A stretch of DNA of 64,000 nucleotides from Algoriphagus limi (lineage in GTDB: Bacteria > Bacteroidota > Bacteroidia > Cytophagales > Cyclobacteriaceae): NCBI RefSeq assembly GCF_024919275.1, contig NZ_JANWGH010000001.1, positions 1,868,296-1,932,295 on the forward strand, read 5' to 3'. The position numbers were made by a program, and so were the translations under genes. Under the pieces are notes generated by a model, which saw only the letters and a list, made by a program, of their open reading frames with translations, had not been told where the DNA came from and did no database searches. Positions 17,667-26,590 of the stretch are shown here, in pieces (positions within the stretch are counted from its first letter, which is position 1; each line of letters starts with the position of its first letter).

Positions 17667-19439
17667 TTGAGCTTAGAAAAAGAAAAAACTTCTTCCGGTG
17701 AAATAGTAGACACCAAAGTCCTGAAGCAATTGTATCGCTATGTGCAGCCTTACAAACTTCAGTTTTATTTTTTGGTGTTTTTGACTATTGCCTTGGCAAT
17801 TTTGGCTCCTACGCGACCCTATTTCATTCAGGTTGCCATCGATGACCACATTGCCATAGGTGACAGTGCCGGTCTGGTTCAGATGATCTACATTTTAGTA
17901 GGTCTGATGATTCTACAAGCGATCGTCCAATGGGCCCACACTTATTTTTCTGGTTGGATTGGACAGGTGATTATTCGGGATATTCGTATCAAGCTATTTG
18001 ACCATTTACTTCGTCTGAAACTCAAGTTCTTTGATAATACCCCAATTGGAAGATTGGTCACACGAAATATCTCGGATATCGAAACTTTAGCCGACGTATT
18101 CAGTGAAGGTTTAGCTGCTATCATCGGGGATTTACTGCAACTGGTGACCATTTTGGGAGTCATGTTTTACATCGACTGGAAGCTCACCCTTGTCAGTTTG
18201 TGTACACTTCCACTGATGATTATTTCGACTTACATTTTCAAGGAAAAGATCAAAGTAACCTTTAATGATGTGAGAAACGCGGTGTCCAACCTGAACTCAT
18301 TTCTTCAAGAACACATCACAGGGATGAATATTGTTCAGATTTTCAATCGAGAAGATCGGGAATTTGAAAAATTCAAAGAAATCAACCGAGAGCATCGAAC
18401 AGCACATATTCGGTCTGTTTTATATTATTCCATTTACTTCCCCGTAGCAGAAATTATTCAGGCAATTGGGATTGGGTTGGTTGTTTGGTATGGCGCTGTA
18501 GGGGTTTTGGGACTGGAACTACAAGTCGGGGTTCTGATCTCCTTTATCATGTACCTGCAATTGTTTTTCAGACCGATCCGTATGATTGCAGACCGATTTA
18601 ATACCCTTCAAATGGGTGTGGTTAGTTCATCGCGAATCTTCAAACTGCTCGATAGTGATGAGCACATTGCGAATGAAGGAGATTTTAAGCCTGAAAAAGT
18701 AAAAGGAAACATCGAATTCAAAGACCTTTGGTTTGCTTATATAGATGAGGATTATGTCCTGAAAAACATCAATTTCTCTGTAAAAAGTGGGCAAACAGTT
18801 GCTCTTGTCGGAGCTACCGGAGCGGGTAAATCATCTGTAATAAACCTACTTTCCAGATTTTACGAAATCAACAAAGGCTCTATCACCATCGATGGGACAG
18901 ATATTCGGGAATTTGAATTGGGCATTTTGCGAAAGCATATTGGCGTAGTACTCCAAGATGTATTTTTATTCTCCAACACCATCTATTACAACATTACATT
19001 AGGCAACCCGAAAATCAGCAGAGAGCAAGTTTTGGAGGCAGCTGAAATGGTGGGAGCACGGAAGTTTATCGAACGTTTGCCAGGCGGTTTGGACTACAAT
19101 GTGATGGAACGAGGTGCTACGCTTTCTGTGGGTCAAAGACAATTAATCTCCTTCGTTCGCGCAATGGTTTACAATCCCGAAATTATCATTTTGGATGAAG
19201 CCACAAGCTCAGTAGACACTGAAACGGAAGAACTCATTCAGGAATCCATCGAAAAAATGATGAAGGGCAGGACATCCATTGTCATCGCTCACCGACTTTC
19301 TACCATTCAAAAAGCTGACAACATCATTGTATTGAACAAGGGAGAAATCGTGGAGCAGGGAAAACATGATGAGTTGCTAGAAAAAGGAGGCTACTACACC
19401 CAACTCCATCAAATGCAACTCAAGACCATGGCAATCTAG
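17667..19439 (+). CDS. ABC exporter, fused permease-ATPase (multidrug/lipid type)
   Basis: A 590-residue half-transporter with a six-segment membrane domain and a C-terminal ATPase. Walker A is GATGAGKSS near residue 382, the signature is LSVGQRQL near 485 (V instead of the usual G in LSGGQ), Walker B is IIILDEATSSVD near 506, and the switch histidine lies in IAHRLST near 539. The LSVGQ form is common in MdlA/MdlB and SmdA-like exporters. The start is a TTG at 17667, six bases after truA; no ATG lies near enough to keep the first membrane helix. Substrate unknown. Confidence 0.87.
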   Translation: MSLEKEKTSSGEIVDTKVLKQLYRYVQPYKLQFYFLVFLTIALAILAPTRPYFIQVAIDDHIAIGDSAGLVQMIYILVGLMILQAIVQWAHTYFSGWIGQVIIRDIRIKLFDHLLRLKLKFFDNTPIGRLVTRNISDIETLADVFSEGLAAIIGDLLQLVTILGVMFYIDWKLTLVSLCTLPLMIISTYIFKEKIKVTFNDVRNAVSNLNSFLQEHITGMNIVQIFNREDREFEKFKEINREHRTAHIRSVLYYSIYFPVAEIIQAIGIGLVVWYGAVGVLGLELQVGVLISFIMYLQLFFRPIRMIADRFNTLQMGVVSSSRIFKLLDSDEHIANEGDFKPEKVKGNIEFKDLWFAYIDEDYVLKNINFSVKSGQTVALVGATGAGKSSVINLLSRFYEINKGSITIDGTDIREFELGILRKHIGVVLQDVFLFSNTIYYNITLGNPKISREQVLEAAEMVGARKFIERLPGGLDYNVMERGATLSVGQRQLISFVRAMVYNPEIIILDEATSSVDTETEELIQESIEKMMKGRTSIVIAHRLSTIQKADNIIVLNKGEIVEQGKHDELLEKGGYYTQLHQMQLKTMAI

Positions 19440-19479
19440 CCTGGAATTTGCTTGAATCAATTAAACCAACTAGAATAAC

Positions 19480-20064
19480 GTGAAACACAGATTAGCATTT
19501 TTGCTATTCCTTTTACCATTTTTGGGGATAGCGCAGGAAAGAGGAGCTGGAATTCGATTAGGTGAACCATTCAGCTTGACTTACAAGGATTTCTTTGATG
19601 ATTATTTTTCTTGGGAGGTGATGATTGGAAGTGGAGGAATCAACAGCCCAGGCTACTATCAACGGGATTTTGAAAATAATCCGCCAAGTTCCAATGCTTT
19701 CTACATAGGCCACAGCGCCAGCAAAGGAGTTTCTCTTCATGGCCGAGTTGCCTATCATGAGGATTTTACCGATGTTTTTGATATTTCACAAGGATATCTT
19801 TTAGGGTATGGAGGAGTAGGCGCGCAGCTACGTACCACTCAGGTTAACTATACCTACAACTTGGGAGCCGGTGAAAGTGGTGGAACGTTTAGCGAGCAGC
19901 GAAGCAATGTTGATTTTGGGCCTGAAGCTTTCGTAGGGGGAGAATACTATTTTGATGAATTGCCTATCTCCGTATTTGCCGAAGTAGGAATCTTTTTGGA
20001 ATTACTGGATCGAGTGGGGCATATCAAAGGTCAAGGAGGAATTGGCGTTCGCTATTTGTTCTAA
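19480..20064 (+). CDS. Small exported beta-barrel protein, unknown function
   Basis: A 194-residue protein starting at GTG 19480, with a signal peptide (residues 2-18, ending GIAQE) and glycine-rich alternating strands (SLTYKDFFDDYFSWEVMIG, YLLGYGGVGAQL) ending in IGVRYLF. This pattern suggests an eight-stranded outer-membrane barrel. It lies 40 bases after the ABC exporter and 3 bases before the next gene, so it may be the third gene of the truA transcript. Confidence 0.65.
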   Translation: MKHRLAFLLFLLPFLGIAQERGAGIRLGEPFSLTYKDFFDDYFSWEVMIGSGGINSPGYYQRDFENNPPSSNAFYIGHSASKGVSLHGRVAYHEDFTDVFDISQGYLLGYGGVGAQLRTTQVNYTYNLGAGESGGTFSEQRSNVDFGPEAFVGGEYYFDELPISVFAEVGIFLELLDRVGHIKGQGGIGVRYLF

Positions 20065-20067
20065 ACC

Positions 20068-20586
20068 ATGAGCAGAAAACTTACAGTTCTCCTGGTACTC
20101 TTAGCCTTTTTGTTCTTAGGAGGATTAATCATTTTCAATTACTTGGGAGGAAACAATCCGATTCAAATCACCCTTGTAAATCAAAAACCTGCACCATTAT
20201 CGGGGATTTATTACGTAGGAACTCCTCAGGATCCTTCATTGAAAGAAACCTTTGAAAAAATCGAGACTGAGAAGTCCTTACATCCTGGAAGCTTTTTGCA
20301 GACCATCTATGAAGTCGAACCTGCTGGAAAGTTAGATACCATGCGGGTTTTTGTTGGAATTGACCAATTACTGGTTGGCGATGAATACGAGCAGCGGGTC
20401 TTTGAGGAGAATCGCTACTTGCTAGCCAGGATTCAAGGAAGTCGATGGGTAATGCCAGGCCCTGAAAAGGTAAAAAGTAGACTTCAGGACTTTGCCGACT
20501 CGGCAAAACTTGAATTATCAGAAATTTTTATCGATAAGATAATCTCTGAAAATGAGGTACATGTGATCGCTCCGATAAGGAATTGA
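20068..20586 (+). CDS. Membrane-anchored protein, unknown function
   Basis: A 172-residue protein with one N-terminal hydrophobic segment (about 5-27, VLLVLLAFLFLGGLIIFNYL) acting as an anchor or uncleaved signal. A soluble domain of mixed alpha/beta character follows, which I cannot assign. It starts 3 bases after the stop of the barrel gene, so the pair is probably translated together. Confidence 0.65.
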   Translation: MSRKLTVLLVLLAFLFLGGLIIFNYLGGNNPIQITLVNQKPAPLSGIYYVGTPQDPSLKETFEKIETEKSLHPGSFLQTIYEVEPAGKLDTMRVFVGIDQLLVGDEYEQRVFEENRYLLARIQGSRWVMPGPEKVKSRLQDFADSAKLELSEIFIDKIISENEVHVIAPIRN

Positions 20587-20664
20587 GCGCTTTTTACATT
20601 TTTTAACCAAACCTATTTCTGAAATTTTCGTGACAATAATTATTACTAAGCCAAATAAAATTTT

Positions 20665-21198
20665 ATGAAAAAACTTATTGCAATATTTGGTTTCGCAACA
20701 ATGTTTGCATTCCAAGCCTGTGAAGGACCCGTAGGACCTCCAGGCCCTCCCGGACAAGATGGATTAGACGGTATCACTATCGTAGGGGAAGCTTTTGAAG
20801 TAGAAGTGGACTTTACAGAAGCAAATGATTACCGAGAGTTGTTTGAATTTGATCCAGCCATTTTAGATAGTGATGTAGTTCTTGTCTATATCCGTTGGGA
20901 GCAAGATGGAAACACTCCTATCTGGAGACCACTTCCTCAGACAATTTTCTTTGAAGAAGGCGTGCTAATGTACAATTATGACTTTACCCGATTTGACTTT
21001 TCCGTCTTTTTGGATGGGCCATTGGATTACAGTTTGCTTTCCTCAGATTGGACAGATAATCAGCTATTTAGAATCGTGATTGTCCCAGCAGATTTTGCCG
21101 GATCCAGAATTGATTTCTCCGATTACGAAGCAGTTACCAAATTATTGGGATTAGAAGAGGATGACTTTGTACCTCTCAAGCCTAAATCCAAAAATTAA
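20665..21198 (+). CDS. Lipoprotein with short collagen-like segment
   Basis: A 177-residue lipoprotein. The signal peptide ends in the lipobox FQAC (Cys19), followed at once by a collagen-like run of G-x-y triplets (GPVGPPGPPGQDG, about residues 22-34). The rest is a hydrophilic beta-rich domain rich in aromatic and acidic residues. Short GPPG stretches after a lipobox recur in uncharacterised surface lipoproteins of this phylum. The run is too short for a stable triple helix, so it may serve only as a spacer. Confidence 0.75.
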   Translation: MKKLIAIFGFATMFAFQACEGPVGPPGPPGQDGLDGITIVGEAFEVEVDFTEANDYRELFEFDPAILDSDVVLVYIRWEQDGNTPIWRPLPQTIFFEEGVLMYNYDFTRFDFSVFLDGPLDYSLLSSDWTDNQLFRIVIVPADFAGSRIDFSDYEAVTKLLGLEEDDFVPLKPKSKN

Positions 21199-21223
21199 GA
21201 TATACTAAACCAACTTCTACTAC

Positions 21224-21261
21224 AAACAGGATTGAGGCTATGCTACGATCCTGTTTTTTTT
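21224..21261 (+). terminator. Rho-independent terminator
   Basis: AAACAGGAT and ATCCTGTTT form a 9-bp stem with a 15-base loop followed by T residues. It ends the lipoprotein transcript before hemE. Confidence 0.8.
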
Positions 21262-21292
21262 GATCCCAAATATTATTTGCTTCCTATCTTTG
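21259..21292 (+). promoter_or_regulatory. Promoter-like boxes of hemE
   Basis: TTTG (21259-21262) within the terminator T run and TATCTTTG (21285-21292), an exact TAnnTTTG match, 22 bases apart. The second box ends 4 bases before the ATG, implying a leaderless mRNA. Confidence 0.45.
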
Positions 21293-21296
21293 CATC

Positions 21297-22322
21297 ATGA
21301 AACTCCAAAATGATCTCCTGCTTCGGGCAGCAAAAGGTGAAAAAGTAGAACGCACTCCGGTGTGGCTGATGCGTCAAGCAGGACGAATTCTTCCCGAATA
21401 CCGTGCCGTACGTGAGTCCGTTTCAGGCTTTATCGAACTTGCCCAAACTCCTGAATTAGCCGCAGAGGTGACTATCCAGCCAGTAGATTTATTAGGAGTG
21501 GATGCTGCCATCATTTTTTCAGATATTCTAGTAATTCCAGAAGCCATGGGATTACCTTATGAAATGGTGGAAAAGCGAGGACCTTGGTTTCCAAATACAG
21601 TTTCTTCAGAAGGAGATCTGAAAAAATTACGAATCGCTGACGGTGCAAATGACCTGAGCTATGTCATCAAAGCGATTGAAATCACCAAAAAAAACCTGAA
21701 CGGCCGAGTACCGCTAATTGGTTTTGCGGGGGCACCATGGACCATTTTTGCATACATGATCGAGGGAAGTGGAAGCAAGACCTTCTCCAAAGCTAGAGCA
21801 ATGCTTTATAAAGAGCCGGCCTTTTCCCATCGCCTGCTCCAAATGATCACTGACAGTACGATCAACTATCTAAAAGCCCAAATTGAGGCCGGGGCAGATT
21901 TGATTCAAATCTTTGATTCCTGGGCCGGCATTCTTGGTCCAGATCAATATGAGGAGTTTTCCCTGCGATACATTTCCCAGATTTGCGATGCCATTCAAGA
22001 AGTCCCAAAAACTGTTTTTGCAAAGGGAGCATTCTTTGCTAGGGAAGCTATGGGGAAATTGAATTGTGAAACGATCGGTTTGGATTGGAATATGGGAATC
22101 GCTGAATCCAGAAAATTAATCGGACCAAACAAAACTCTTCAAGGAAATTTAGACCCAGCCGCACTTTACGGTTCACCCGAACAAGTACAGATAGCGACTC
22201 AGAAAATGATGGGAGAATTCCGGGGAAGCAGACATATCGCCAATTTGGGTCATGGAGTTTATCCGGATATTGACCCGGAAATGGTAAAAGTCTTTATTCA
22301 GACGGTAAAAGACTTTCGGTAA
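21297..22322 (+). CDS. hemE: Uroporphyrinogen decarboxylase
   Basis: A 341-residue enzyme that converts uroporphyrinogen III to coproporphyrinogen III in heme synthesis. The diagnostic motif [16 protein letters not shown] is near the N-terminus. [30 protein letters not shown] and the C-terminal FNLGHG-type segment ([10 protein letters not shown]) are also present. It probably forms a single-gene unit: a terminator lies before it and the convergent MOSC gene ends 4 bases after it. hemB is elsewhere in the window on the other strand. Confidence 0.96.
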   Translation: MKLQNDLLLRAAKGEKVERTPVWLMRQAGRILPEYRAVRESVSGFIELAQTPELAAEVTIQPVDLLGVDAAIIFSDILVIPEAMGLPYEMVEKRGPWFPNTVSSEGDLKKLRIADGANDLSYVIKAIEITKKNLNGRVPLIGFAGAPWTIFAYMIEGSGSKTFSKARAMLYKEPAFSHRLLQMITDSTINYLKAQIEAGADLIQIFDSWAGILGPDQYEEFSLRYISQICDAIQEVPKTVFAKGAFFAREAMGKLNCETIGLDWNMGIAESRKLIGPNKTLQGNLDPAALYGSPEQVQIATQKMMGEFRGSRHIANLGHGVYPDIDPEMVKVFIQTVKDFR

Positions 22323-22326
22323 CCAA

Positions 22327-23133
22327 TTATTCAGAAATATTAATCGGATCACCAATTTTCACCACTCCTTCACCCAAAGCAACCATATTCTGACCAAAAA
22401 GGACTTTATTTCCTTTGGTCCGATAGGATGACAAAGTCCGAAGCGGTTCTTGGCTTTTTATTCCTGTCTCTTGGTCTACGGTGATCAATACACAGCGTGC
22501 GCAAGGCTTTACTACCTGAAAATCAGTAGAACCGATTTTGATCTTTCGAAATGTATCTTCTTGAAAAGGCTCTCCACCTGAAAAAACCAAATTAGGGCGA
22601 AATCGATCCATATGAACAGGCTTTTCCAGCTTTTGATTGAGGTCATTCAAAGATTCCTGACCAATAAGCAAATAAGGCATACCATCTGCAAAACTGACAG
22701 CTTCTCCATTTACGGCATATTTTGAACTCACTAGCCTACGGGTAGACTCGGGCATTTTAACGAGTCGAACTTGCTTTCCCAAAAAATCAGAAAACCAGCG
22801 ATCAAACTTGTATCCAACCAATTTGGAGGACATCGCATCATCCCAAACAACCACCTCTACTGAATCATCTAACTCTTGATCAAAGGGAATCAATATGAAA
22901 TTATCAGGATCATTTTTTGGAAATATTGTTAAGCCTTCTGGAGAAAGTTCTACTTGAAGCAAAGCTAGTTTTGGATAAGTACGCTGAGAAACAAAAAGCC
23001 CATCTTCATCTATGAGCATCCATCGTCTATCATAGCGAAACCCTTTTTCTTCTACGATAGCTTCATCTAAGCGAATTCCTCCCAAAGACTTGATGGGATA
23101 GATAAATATATCCTGAATGTAGAGTGAATCCAT
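22327..23133 (-). CDS. MOSC domain protein (YcbX/mARC-like)
   Basis: A 268-residue protein with the N-terminal MOSC beta-barrel domain (YIQDIFIYPIKSLGGIRLDEA) and the C-terminal MOSC domain. It contains PCARCVLITVDQETG, whose second cysteine is the likely molybdenum ligand. Such proteins bind molybdenum cofactor and reduce N-hydroxylated compounds or detoxify base analogues. No ferredoxin domain is fused, so an electron donor must come from elsewhere. The ATG at 23133 is preferred over an in-frame TTG two codons upstream. Confidence 0.82.
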   Translation of the reverse strand: MDSLYIQDIFIYPIKSLGGIRLDEAIVEEKGFRYDRRWMLIDEDGLFVSQRTYPKLALLQVELSPEGLTIFPKNDPDNFILIPFDQELDDSVEVVVWDDAMSSKLVGYKFDRWFSDFLGKQVRLVKMPESTRRLVSSKYAVNGEAVSFADGMPYLLIGQESLNDLNQKLEKPVHMDRFRPNLVFSGGEPFQEDTFRKIKIGSTDFQVVKPCARCVLITVDQETGIKSQEPLRTLSSYRTKGNKVLFGQNMVALGEGVVKIGDPINISE

Positions 23134-23202
23134 GATCAAATATTGGTAAGACTACCAAGTTAACCTCTCCGATCCGAATTTTGATTTTCTAATGACAATT
23201 GT

Positions 23203-23337
23203 TTAGAAAAACCACTGTTTTAGAAGTAGAACCCCAAAACCGATTCGAGTCATCATCCCAAAAACCATCAATAAAAGGAATATCATAGTCCATTTTAATC
23301 GGTCTTGACTGCGCTTTTTGCCAAAAAATTCTTTCAT
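23203..23337 (-). CDS. Possible 44-residue single-pass membrane peptide
   Basis: A short frame from ATG 23337 to TAA 23203. It has a basic N-terminus (KEFFGKKRSQDRLKW) followed by one long hydrophobic stretch (about residues 17-40, IFLLLMVFGMMTRIGFGVLL). The positive-inside charge pattern fits a small membrane protein. It stands alone between the MOSC gene and dnaK. No family was recognised and chance cannot be excluded. Confidence 0.4.
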   Translation of the reverse strand: MKEFFGKKRSQDRLKWTMIFLLLMVFGMMTRIGFGVLLLKQWFF

Positions 23338-23390
23338 ATCAAAAAGATGTCGGTTCAAGGCAAAAGGTTGCACCCATGTCAAAAAAATCC

Positions 23391-23477
23391 TGTCACAATC
23401 TCAGAAAACATAAAACTAATCGTGCCATTATGAGAGATAAATTCTTGTATTCTGCCAGCCAATCTGACATTGTGACA
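23391..23477. promoter_or_regulatory. Long inverted repeat upstream of dnaK
   Basis: TGTCACAATCTCAGA (23391-23405) and TCTGACATTGTGACA (23463-23477) match as reverse complements at 14 of 15 positions, 57 bases apart. The right arm itself is TGACA-TTG-TGACA, a short direct repeat. Placement 23 bases before a sigma-54-like promoter suggests paired binding sites for an activator. Confidence 0.55.
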
Positions 23478-23499
23478 CAAAAATTCTAAAAATATCAGA

Positions 23500-23515
23500 T
23501 GGCATAAGCATTGAA
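23500..23515 (+). promoter_or_regulatory. Sigma-54-like promoter of dnaK
   Basis: TGGCAT-N5-TTGAA fits the -24/-12 consensus (TGGCAC-N5-TTGCA) with exact spacing. It has the GG of -24 and the G of -12 but A for C at the last core position. Transcription would start near 23526, about 35 bases before the dnaK ATG. Confidence 0.5.
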
Positions 23516-23560
23516 GCAAAGGAATTAAACCAAATCAGAAACTAAATAAAATTTATAATC

Positions 23561-25477
23561 ATGGGAAAAATTATAGGCATTGACTTGGGTACCACCAACT
23601 CCTGCGTAGCCGTAATGGAGGGAAATGAACCTGTAGTCATCCAGAACAGTGAAGGAAGAAGAACTACCCCATCAATTGTAGCATTTCTTGACAATGGAAA
23701 TGGTGAGCGAAAAGTAGGTGATCCTGCCAAGCGTCAGGCCATCACCAACCCTGCAAATACTATTTCATCTGTAAAGCGATTTATGGGTAAAAAATTCTCT
23801 GAGGTTTCCGAAGAGAAAAAACATGCTTCCTACAAAGTAGAGCAAGGACCAAACGACACCGTTGCAATCAAAATCGGTGACCGTTCCTATACTCCTCAGG
23901 AAATTTCTGCAATGATTCTTCAGAAAATGAAGAGCACTGCTGAAGACTTCTTGGGACAAGAAGTGACTGAAGCAGTTATTACCGTACCAGCTTATTTCAA
24001 CGATGCTGAGCGTCAGGCTACCAAAGAAGCCGGACAAATCGCTGGCTTGGAAGTGAAGCGTATCATCAACGAGCCTACCGCAGCTGCTTTGGCTTATGGT
24101 ATGGACAAGAAAAATCAGGATATGAAAATCGCTGTGTATGACCTTGGTGGTGGTACCTTCGATATTTCAATCCTTGAACTTGGTGATGGTGTATTTGAAG
24201 TAAAATCAACCAACGGTGACGTACACTTGGGTGGTGATGACTTCGATCAAGTAATCATCAACTGGCTTGCTGATGAATTTATTACAGAAGAGCAAATCGA
24301 TCTTAGAAAGGACCCAATGGCTCTTCAAAGATTGAAAGAAGCTGCTGAAAAGGCGAAAATCGAACTTTCCAGCTCCTCTTCTACAGAAATCAACTTGCCT
24401 TACATCACTGCTACTCAGACTGGACCAAAGCACTTGGTAAGAACCTTGAGCAGATCTAAGTTTGAGCAACTTTCTGAGGACTTGGTGAAGCGATCCATGG
24501 AGCCTTGTAAAAAAGCGCTTCAAGATGCTGGACTAACTGCTTCTGAAATTGACGAAGTAATCTTAGTCGGTGGTTCTACTCGAATTCCTAAAATCCAGGA
24601 AGAAGTTGAGAAGTTCTTCGGCAAGAAGCCTTCTAAGGGTGTAAACCCTGACGAAGTAGTAGCTATCGGAGCTGCTATCCAAGGTGGTGTATTGACCGGT
24701 GAAGTGAAAGATGTACTTCTTTTGGACGTAACTCCTTTGTCACTTGGTATCGAAACCATGGGAGGAGTATTCACCAAATTGATTGAGGCGAACACTACGA
24801 TTCCTACTAAGAAGTCCGAAGTGTTCTCTACTGCTGCTGACAACCAGCCTGCTGTGGACATCCACGTACTTCAAGGTGAAAGACCTTTGGCTAAGGACAA
24901 CAGAACCATCGGTAGATTCCAATTGACTGACATCCCACCAGCACCAAGAGGAGTACCTCAAATCGAAGTAACCTTCGATATTGATGCAAACGGTATCCTC
25001 AATGTATCTGCTAAGGATAAAGGAACTGGTAAAGAGCAGAAAATCAAAATCGAAGCTTCTTCTGGCCTATCTCAGGAGGACATTGACCGAATGAAAAAAG
25101 AAGCTGAAGCAAATGCTGCAGCTGACAAGGCTGAAAAAGAAAAAATCGAAAAGCTCAACCAAGCTGACAGCCTAGTTTTCCAGACTGAAAAGCAGTTGAA
25201 AGAATACGGCGATAAGCTTTCTGAAGGCAACAAAACTGCCATCAATGGAGCTTTGGACAAATTGAAAGCTGCTCACCAGTCTCAGGATTTGGCTGGAGTT
25301 GATGCTGGAATGGAAGAGCTAAACAAAGCTTGGGAAGCTGCTTCTCAGGAAATCTACAACGCTACTCAAGGAGCGGGAGCTCAGCCAGGAGCTGACGCAG
25401 GAGCTACTGGAGCAAGCGATAGCGGAGACGGAGTCTCTGATGTAGATTACGAAGAGGTTAGCGAAGACAAGAAGTAA
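23561..25477 (+). CDS. dnaK: Molecular chaperone DnaK (Hsp70)
   Basis: A 638-residue Hsp70. The nucleotide-binding domain begins [19 protein letters not shown] and includes [28 protein letters not shown] and [14 protein letters not shown]. The linker [19 protein letters not shown] leads to the substrate-binding domain (residues about 390-500). A helical lid follows, then a G/A-rich disordered tail ending in acidic residues. Length is normal. dnaJ and grpE are not adjacent. It is followed by two tandem hairpins and a GroES-like gene. The upstream region carries an unusual regulatory layout, listed separately. Confidence 0.98.
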   Translation: MGKIIGIDLGTTNSCVAVMEGNEPVVIQNSEGRRTTPSIVAFLDNGNGERKVGDPAKRQAITNPANTISSVKRFMGKKFSEVSEEKKHASYKVEQGPNDTVAIKIGDRSYTPQEISAMILQKMKSTAEDFLGQEVTEAVITVPAYFNDAERQATKEAGQIAGLEVKRIINEPTAAALAYGMDKKNQDMKIAVYDLGGGTFDISILELGDGVFEVKSTNGDVHLGGDDFDQVIINWLADEFITEEQIDLRKDPMALQRLKEAAEKAKIELSSSSSTEINLPYITATQTGPKHLVRTLSRSKFEQLSEDLVKRSMEPCKKALQDAGLTASEIDEVILVGGSTRIPKIQEEVEKFFGKKPSKGVNPDEVVAIGAAIQGGVLTGEVKDVLLLDVTPLSLGIETMGGVFTKLIEANTTIPTKKSEVFSTAADNQPAVDIHVLQGERPLAKDNRTIGRFQLTDIPPAPRGVPQIEVTFDIDANGILNVSAKDKGTGKEQKIKIEASSGLSQEDIDRMKKEAEANAAADKAEKEKIEKLNQADSLVFQTEKQLKEYGDKLSEGNKTAINGALDKLKAAHQSQDLAGVDAGMEELNKAWEAASQEIYNATQGAGAQPGADAGATGASDSGDGVSDVDYEEVSEDKK

Positions 25478-25497
25478 TTAAGCTAAACCAATAAATC

Positions 25498-25527
25498 AAA
25501 GCACTCGGTTATTATCCGGGTGCTTTT
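25498..25527 (+). terminator. Terminator of dnaK
   Basis: AAAGCACTCGG pairs with CCGGGTGCTTT (11 bp with one T-G wobble) around an 8-base loop, followed by T. Confidence 0.8.
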
Positions 25528-25534
25528 GGCATTC

Positions 25535-25571
25535 AAAAAGCCAAGAATCCCCGCTCGGAATCTTGGCTTTT
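25535..25571 (+). terminator. Second hairpin between dnaK and the GroES-like gene
   Basis: AAAAGCCAAGA and TCTTGGCTTTT form an 11-bp stem with a 14-base loop and T-rich sequence after. It lies 27 bases before the next start codon, so it may be a back-up terminator or part of that gene's leader. Confidence 0.65.
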
Positions 25572-25598
25572 CTTTCTTTCACACTTGATTTTGAGATC

Positions 25599-25973
25599 AT
25601 GCAATTGACCCCAGATAATAAGCTAAAGAAATTAATCGTAGTGGGAGACAGGGTACTCATCCGTCTAAAGAAACCCAATGAAAAAACATCAACGGGACTT
25701 TATCTTCCTCCAGGTGTACAGGAAAAAGAAAAAGTCCAGCAAGGTTATATCATAAAAACTGGCCCTGGATATCCAATTCCTATGCCTGTTGAAGATCATG
25801 AACCTTGGATGGATAATGATGAAAAAGTAAAATATGTCCCTCTCCAAGCAAAAGAAGGCGATTTGGCTATTTTTCTATTATCTGGAGCTCATGAAGTGAT
25901 GTATGAGGGAGAAAAATATTACATCGTGTCCCAAGGAGCAATCCTAATGCTCGAACGGGAGCAAGAACTTTAA
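25599..25973 (+). CDS. GroES-family co-chaperone homologue
   Basis: A 124-residue protein of the Cpn10 fold, longer than the usual about 95 residues. Marks are LIVVGDRVLIRLKKPNEKTSTGLYLPPGVQEKEKVQQG (split here as the opening strands and the mobile-loop region) and a late strand YIVSQGAILMLERE. A 20-residue insertion around PVEDHEPWMDNDEKVKY replaces part of the normal roof loop. groEL is not adjacent, so this is probably a divergent extra GroES rather than the main one. The ATG at 25599 is preferred; an upstream in-frame start at 25563 would lie in the hairpin. Confidence 0.8.
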   Translation: MQLTPDNKLKKLIVVGDRVLIRLKKPNEKTSTGLYLPPGVQEKEKVQQGYIIKTGPGYPIPMPVEDHEPWMDNDEKVKYVPLQAKEGDLAIFLLSGAHEVMYEGEKYYIVSQGAILMLEREQEL

Positions 25974-25975
25974 AT

Positions 25976-26009
25976 AAAAATGCCCGATGAATATCATCGG
26001 GCATTTTTT
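25976..26009. terminator. Strong bidirectional terminator
   Basis: AAAAATGCCCGATGA pairs with TCATCGGGCATTTTT (15 bp, 3-base loop) with A and T runs on the two sides. It serves both the GroES-like gene and the convergent minus-strand gene. Confidence 0.92.
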
Positions 26010-26014
26010 GTTTC

Positions 26015-26377
26015 TCAATGAAACCAGATTTTTTTCTTTCGCATTCCTTTCGGAATGATGTAGGCAGCTTTTGAATTGGTATTCTTTGCTGAATATTCCT
26101 TCCAAGGCTTCCAGTTTTTCGCTTCTAATCCCTTCGGATTATGTATTTCCTTCCGGGTTCTAATTTTTAATTTGGAAGAGTTTTGATTCCAGGTTTTGGA
26201 ATTTTTAGCTTCTATTCCTTGAGCATTTTCAGGATTGGCATCAAAGTATACAACGGTATTTTTCTTATTCTTTTCCCAAGCTGCTTGATTTTTAGCAGCT
26301 GGTCCGGTTGATAAGTTTTGACCGTACGCAAATCCGAAAAGAAGAAATAACGAAAGAAGGAAAATGCCTTTTTTCAT
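26015..26377 (-). CDS. Small exported repeat protein, unknown function
   Basis: A 120-residue protein with a signal peptide (about residues 1-19, ending AYGQN). The mature part has three copies of a short unit: GPAAKNQAAWEKNKKN, GIEAKNSKTWNQNSSK and GLEAKNWKPWKEYSAK, roughly 30 residues apart. The shared core is G-x-x-A-K-N-x-x-x-W. It is very basic and rich in N, K and W. No family recognised. It lies between two terminators and is a single-gene unit. Confidence 0.65.
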   Translation of the reverse strand: MKKGIFLLSLFLLFGFAYGQNLSTGPAAKNQAAWEKNKKNTVVYFDANPENAQGIEAKNSKTWNQNSSKLKIRTRKEIHNPKGLEAKNWKPWKEYSAKNTNSKAAYIIPKGMRKKKIWFH

Positions 26378-26590
26378 ACGATTTAATTTGGGTTTACAGC
26401 TAAATATACTGCCTCCACCAAAAAATGTTTTATAGACACCAACTTTTTTTACCCTTGAACAAAAAGCTGGTTTTTGGAAAAATCTCTATGATTAGGTAAA
26501 AAATCTAGCAGGAATTCTTAGCCATATTCAAATGTGAGGCAAGCCTGTTGATTTTTACGGGGATGAATAATATACAGGTACTAAAAAGAA

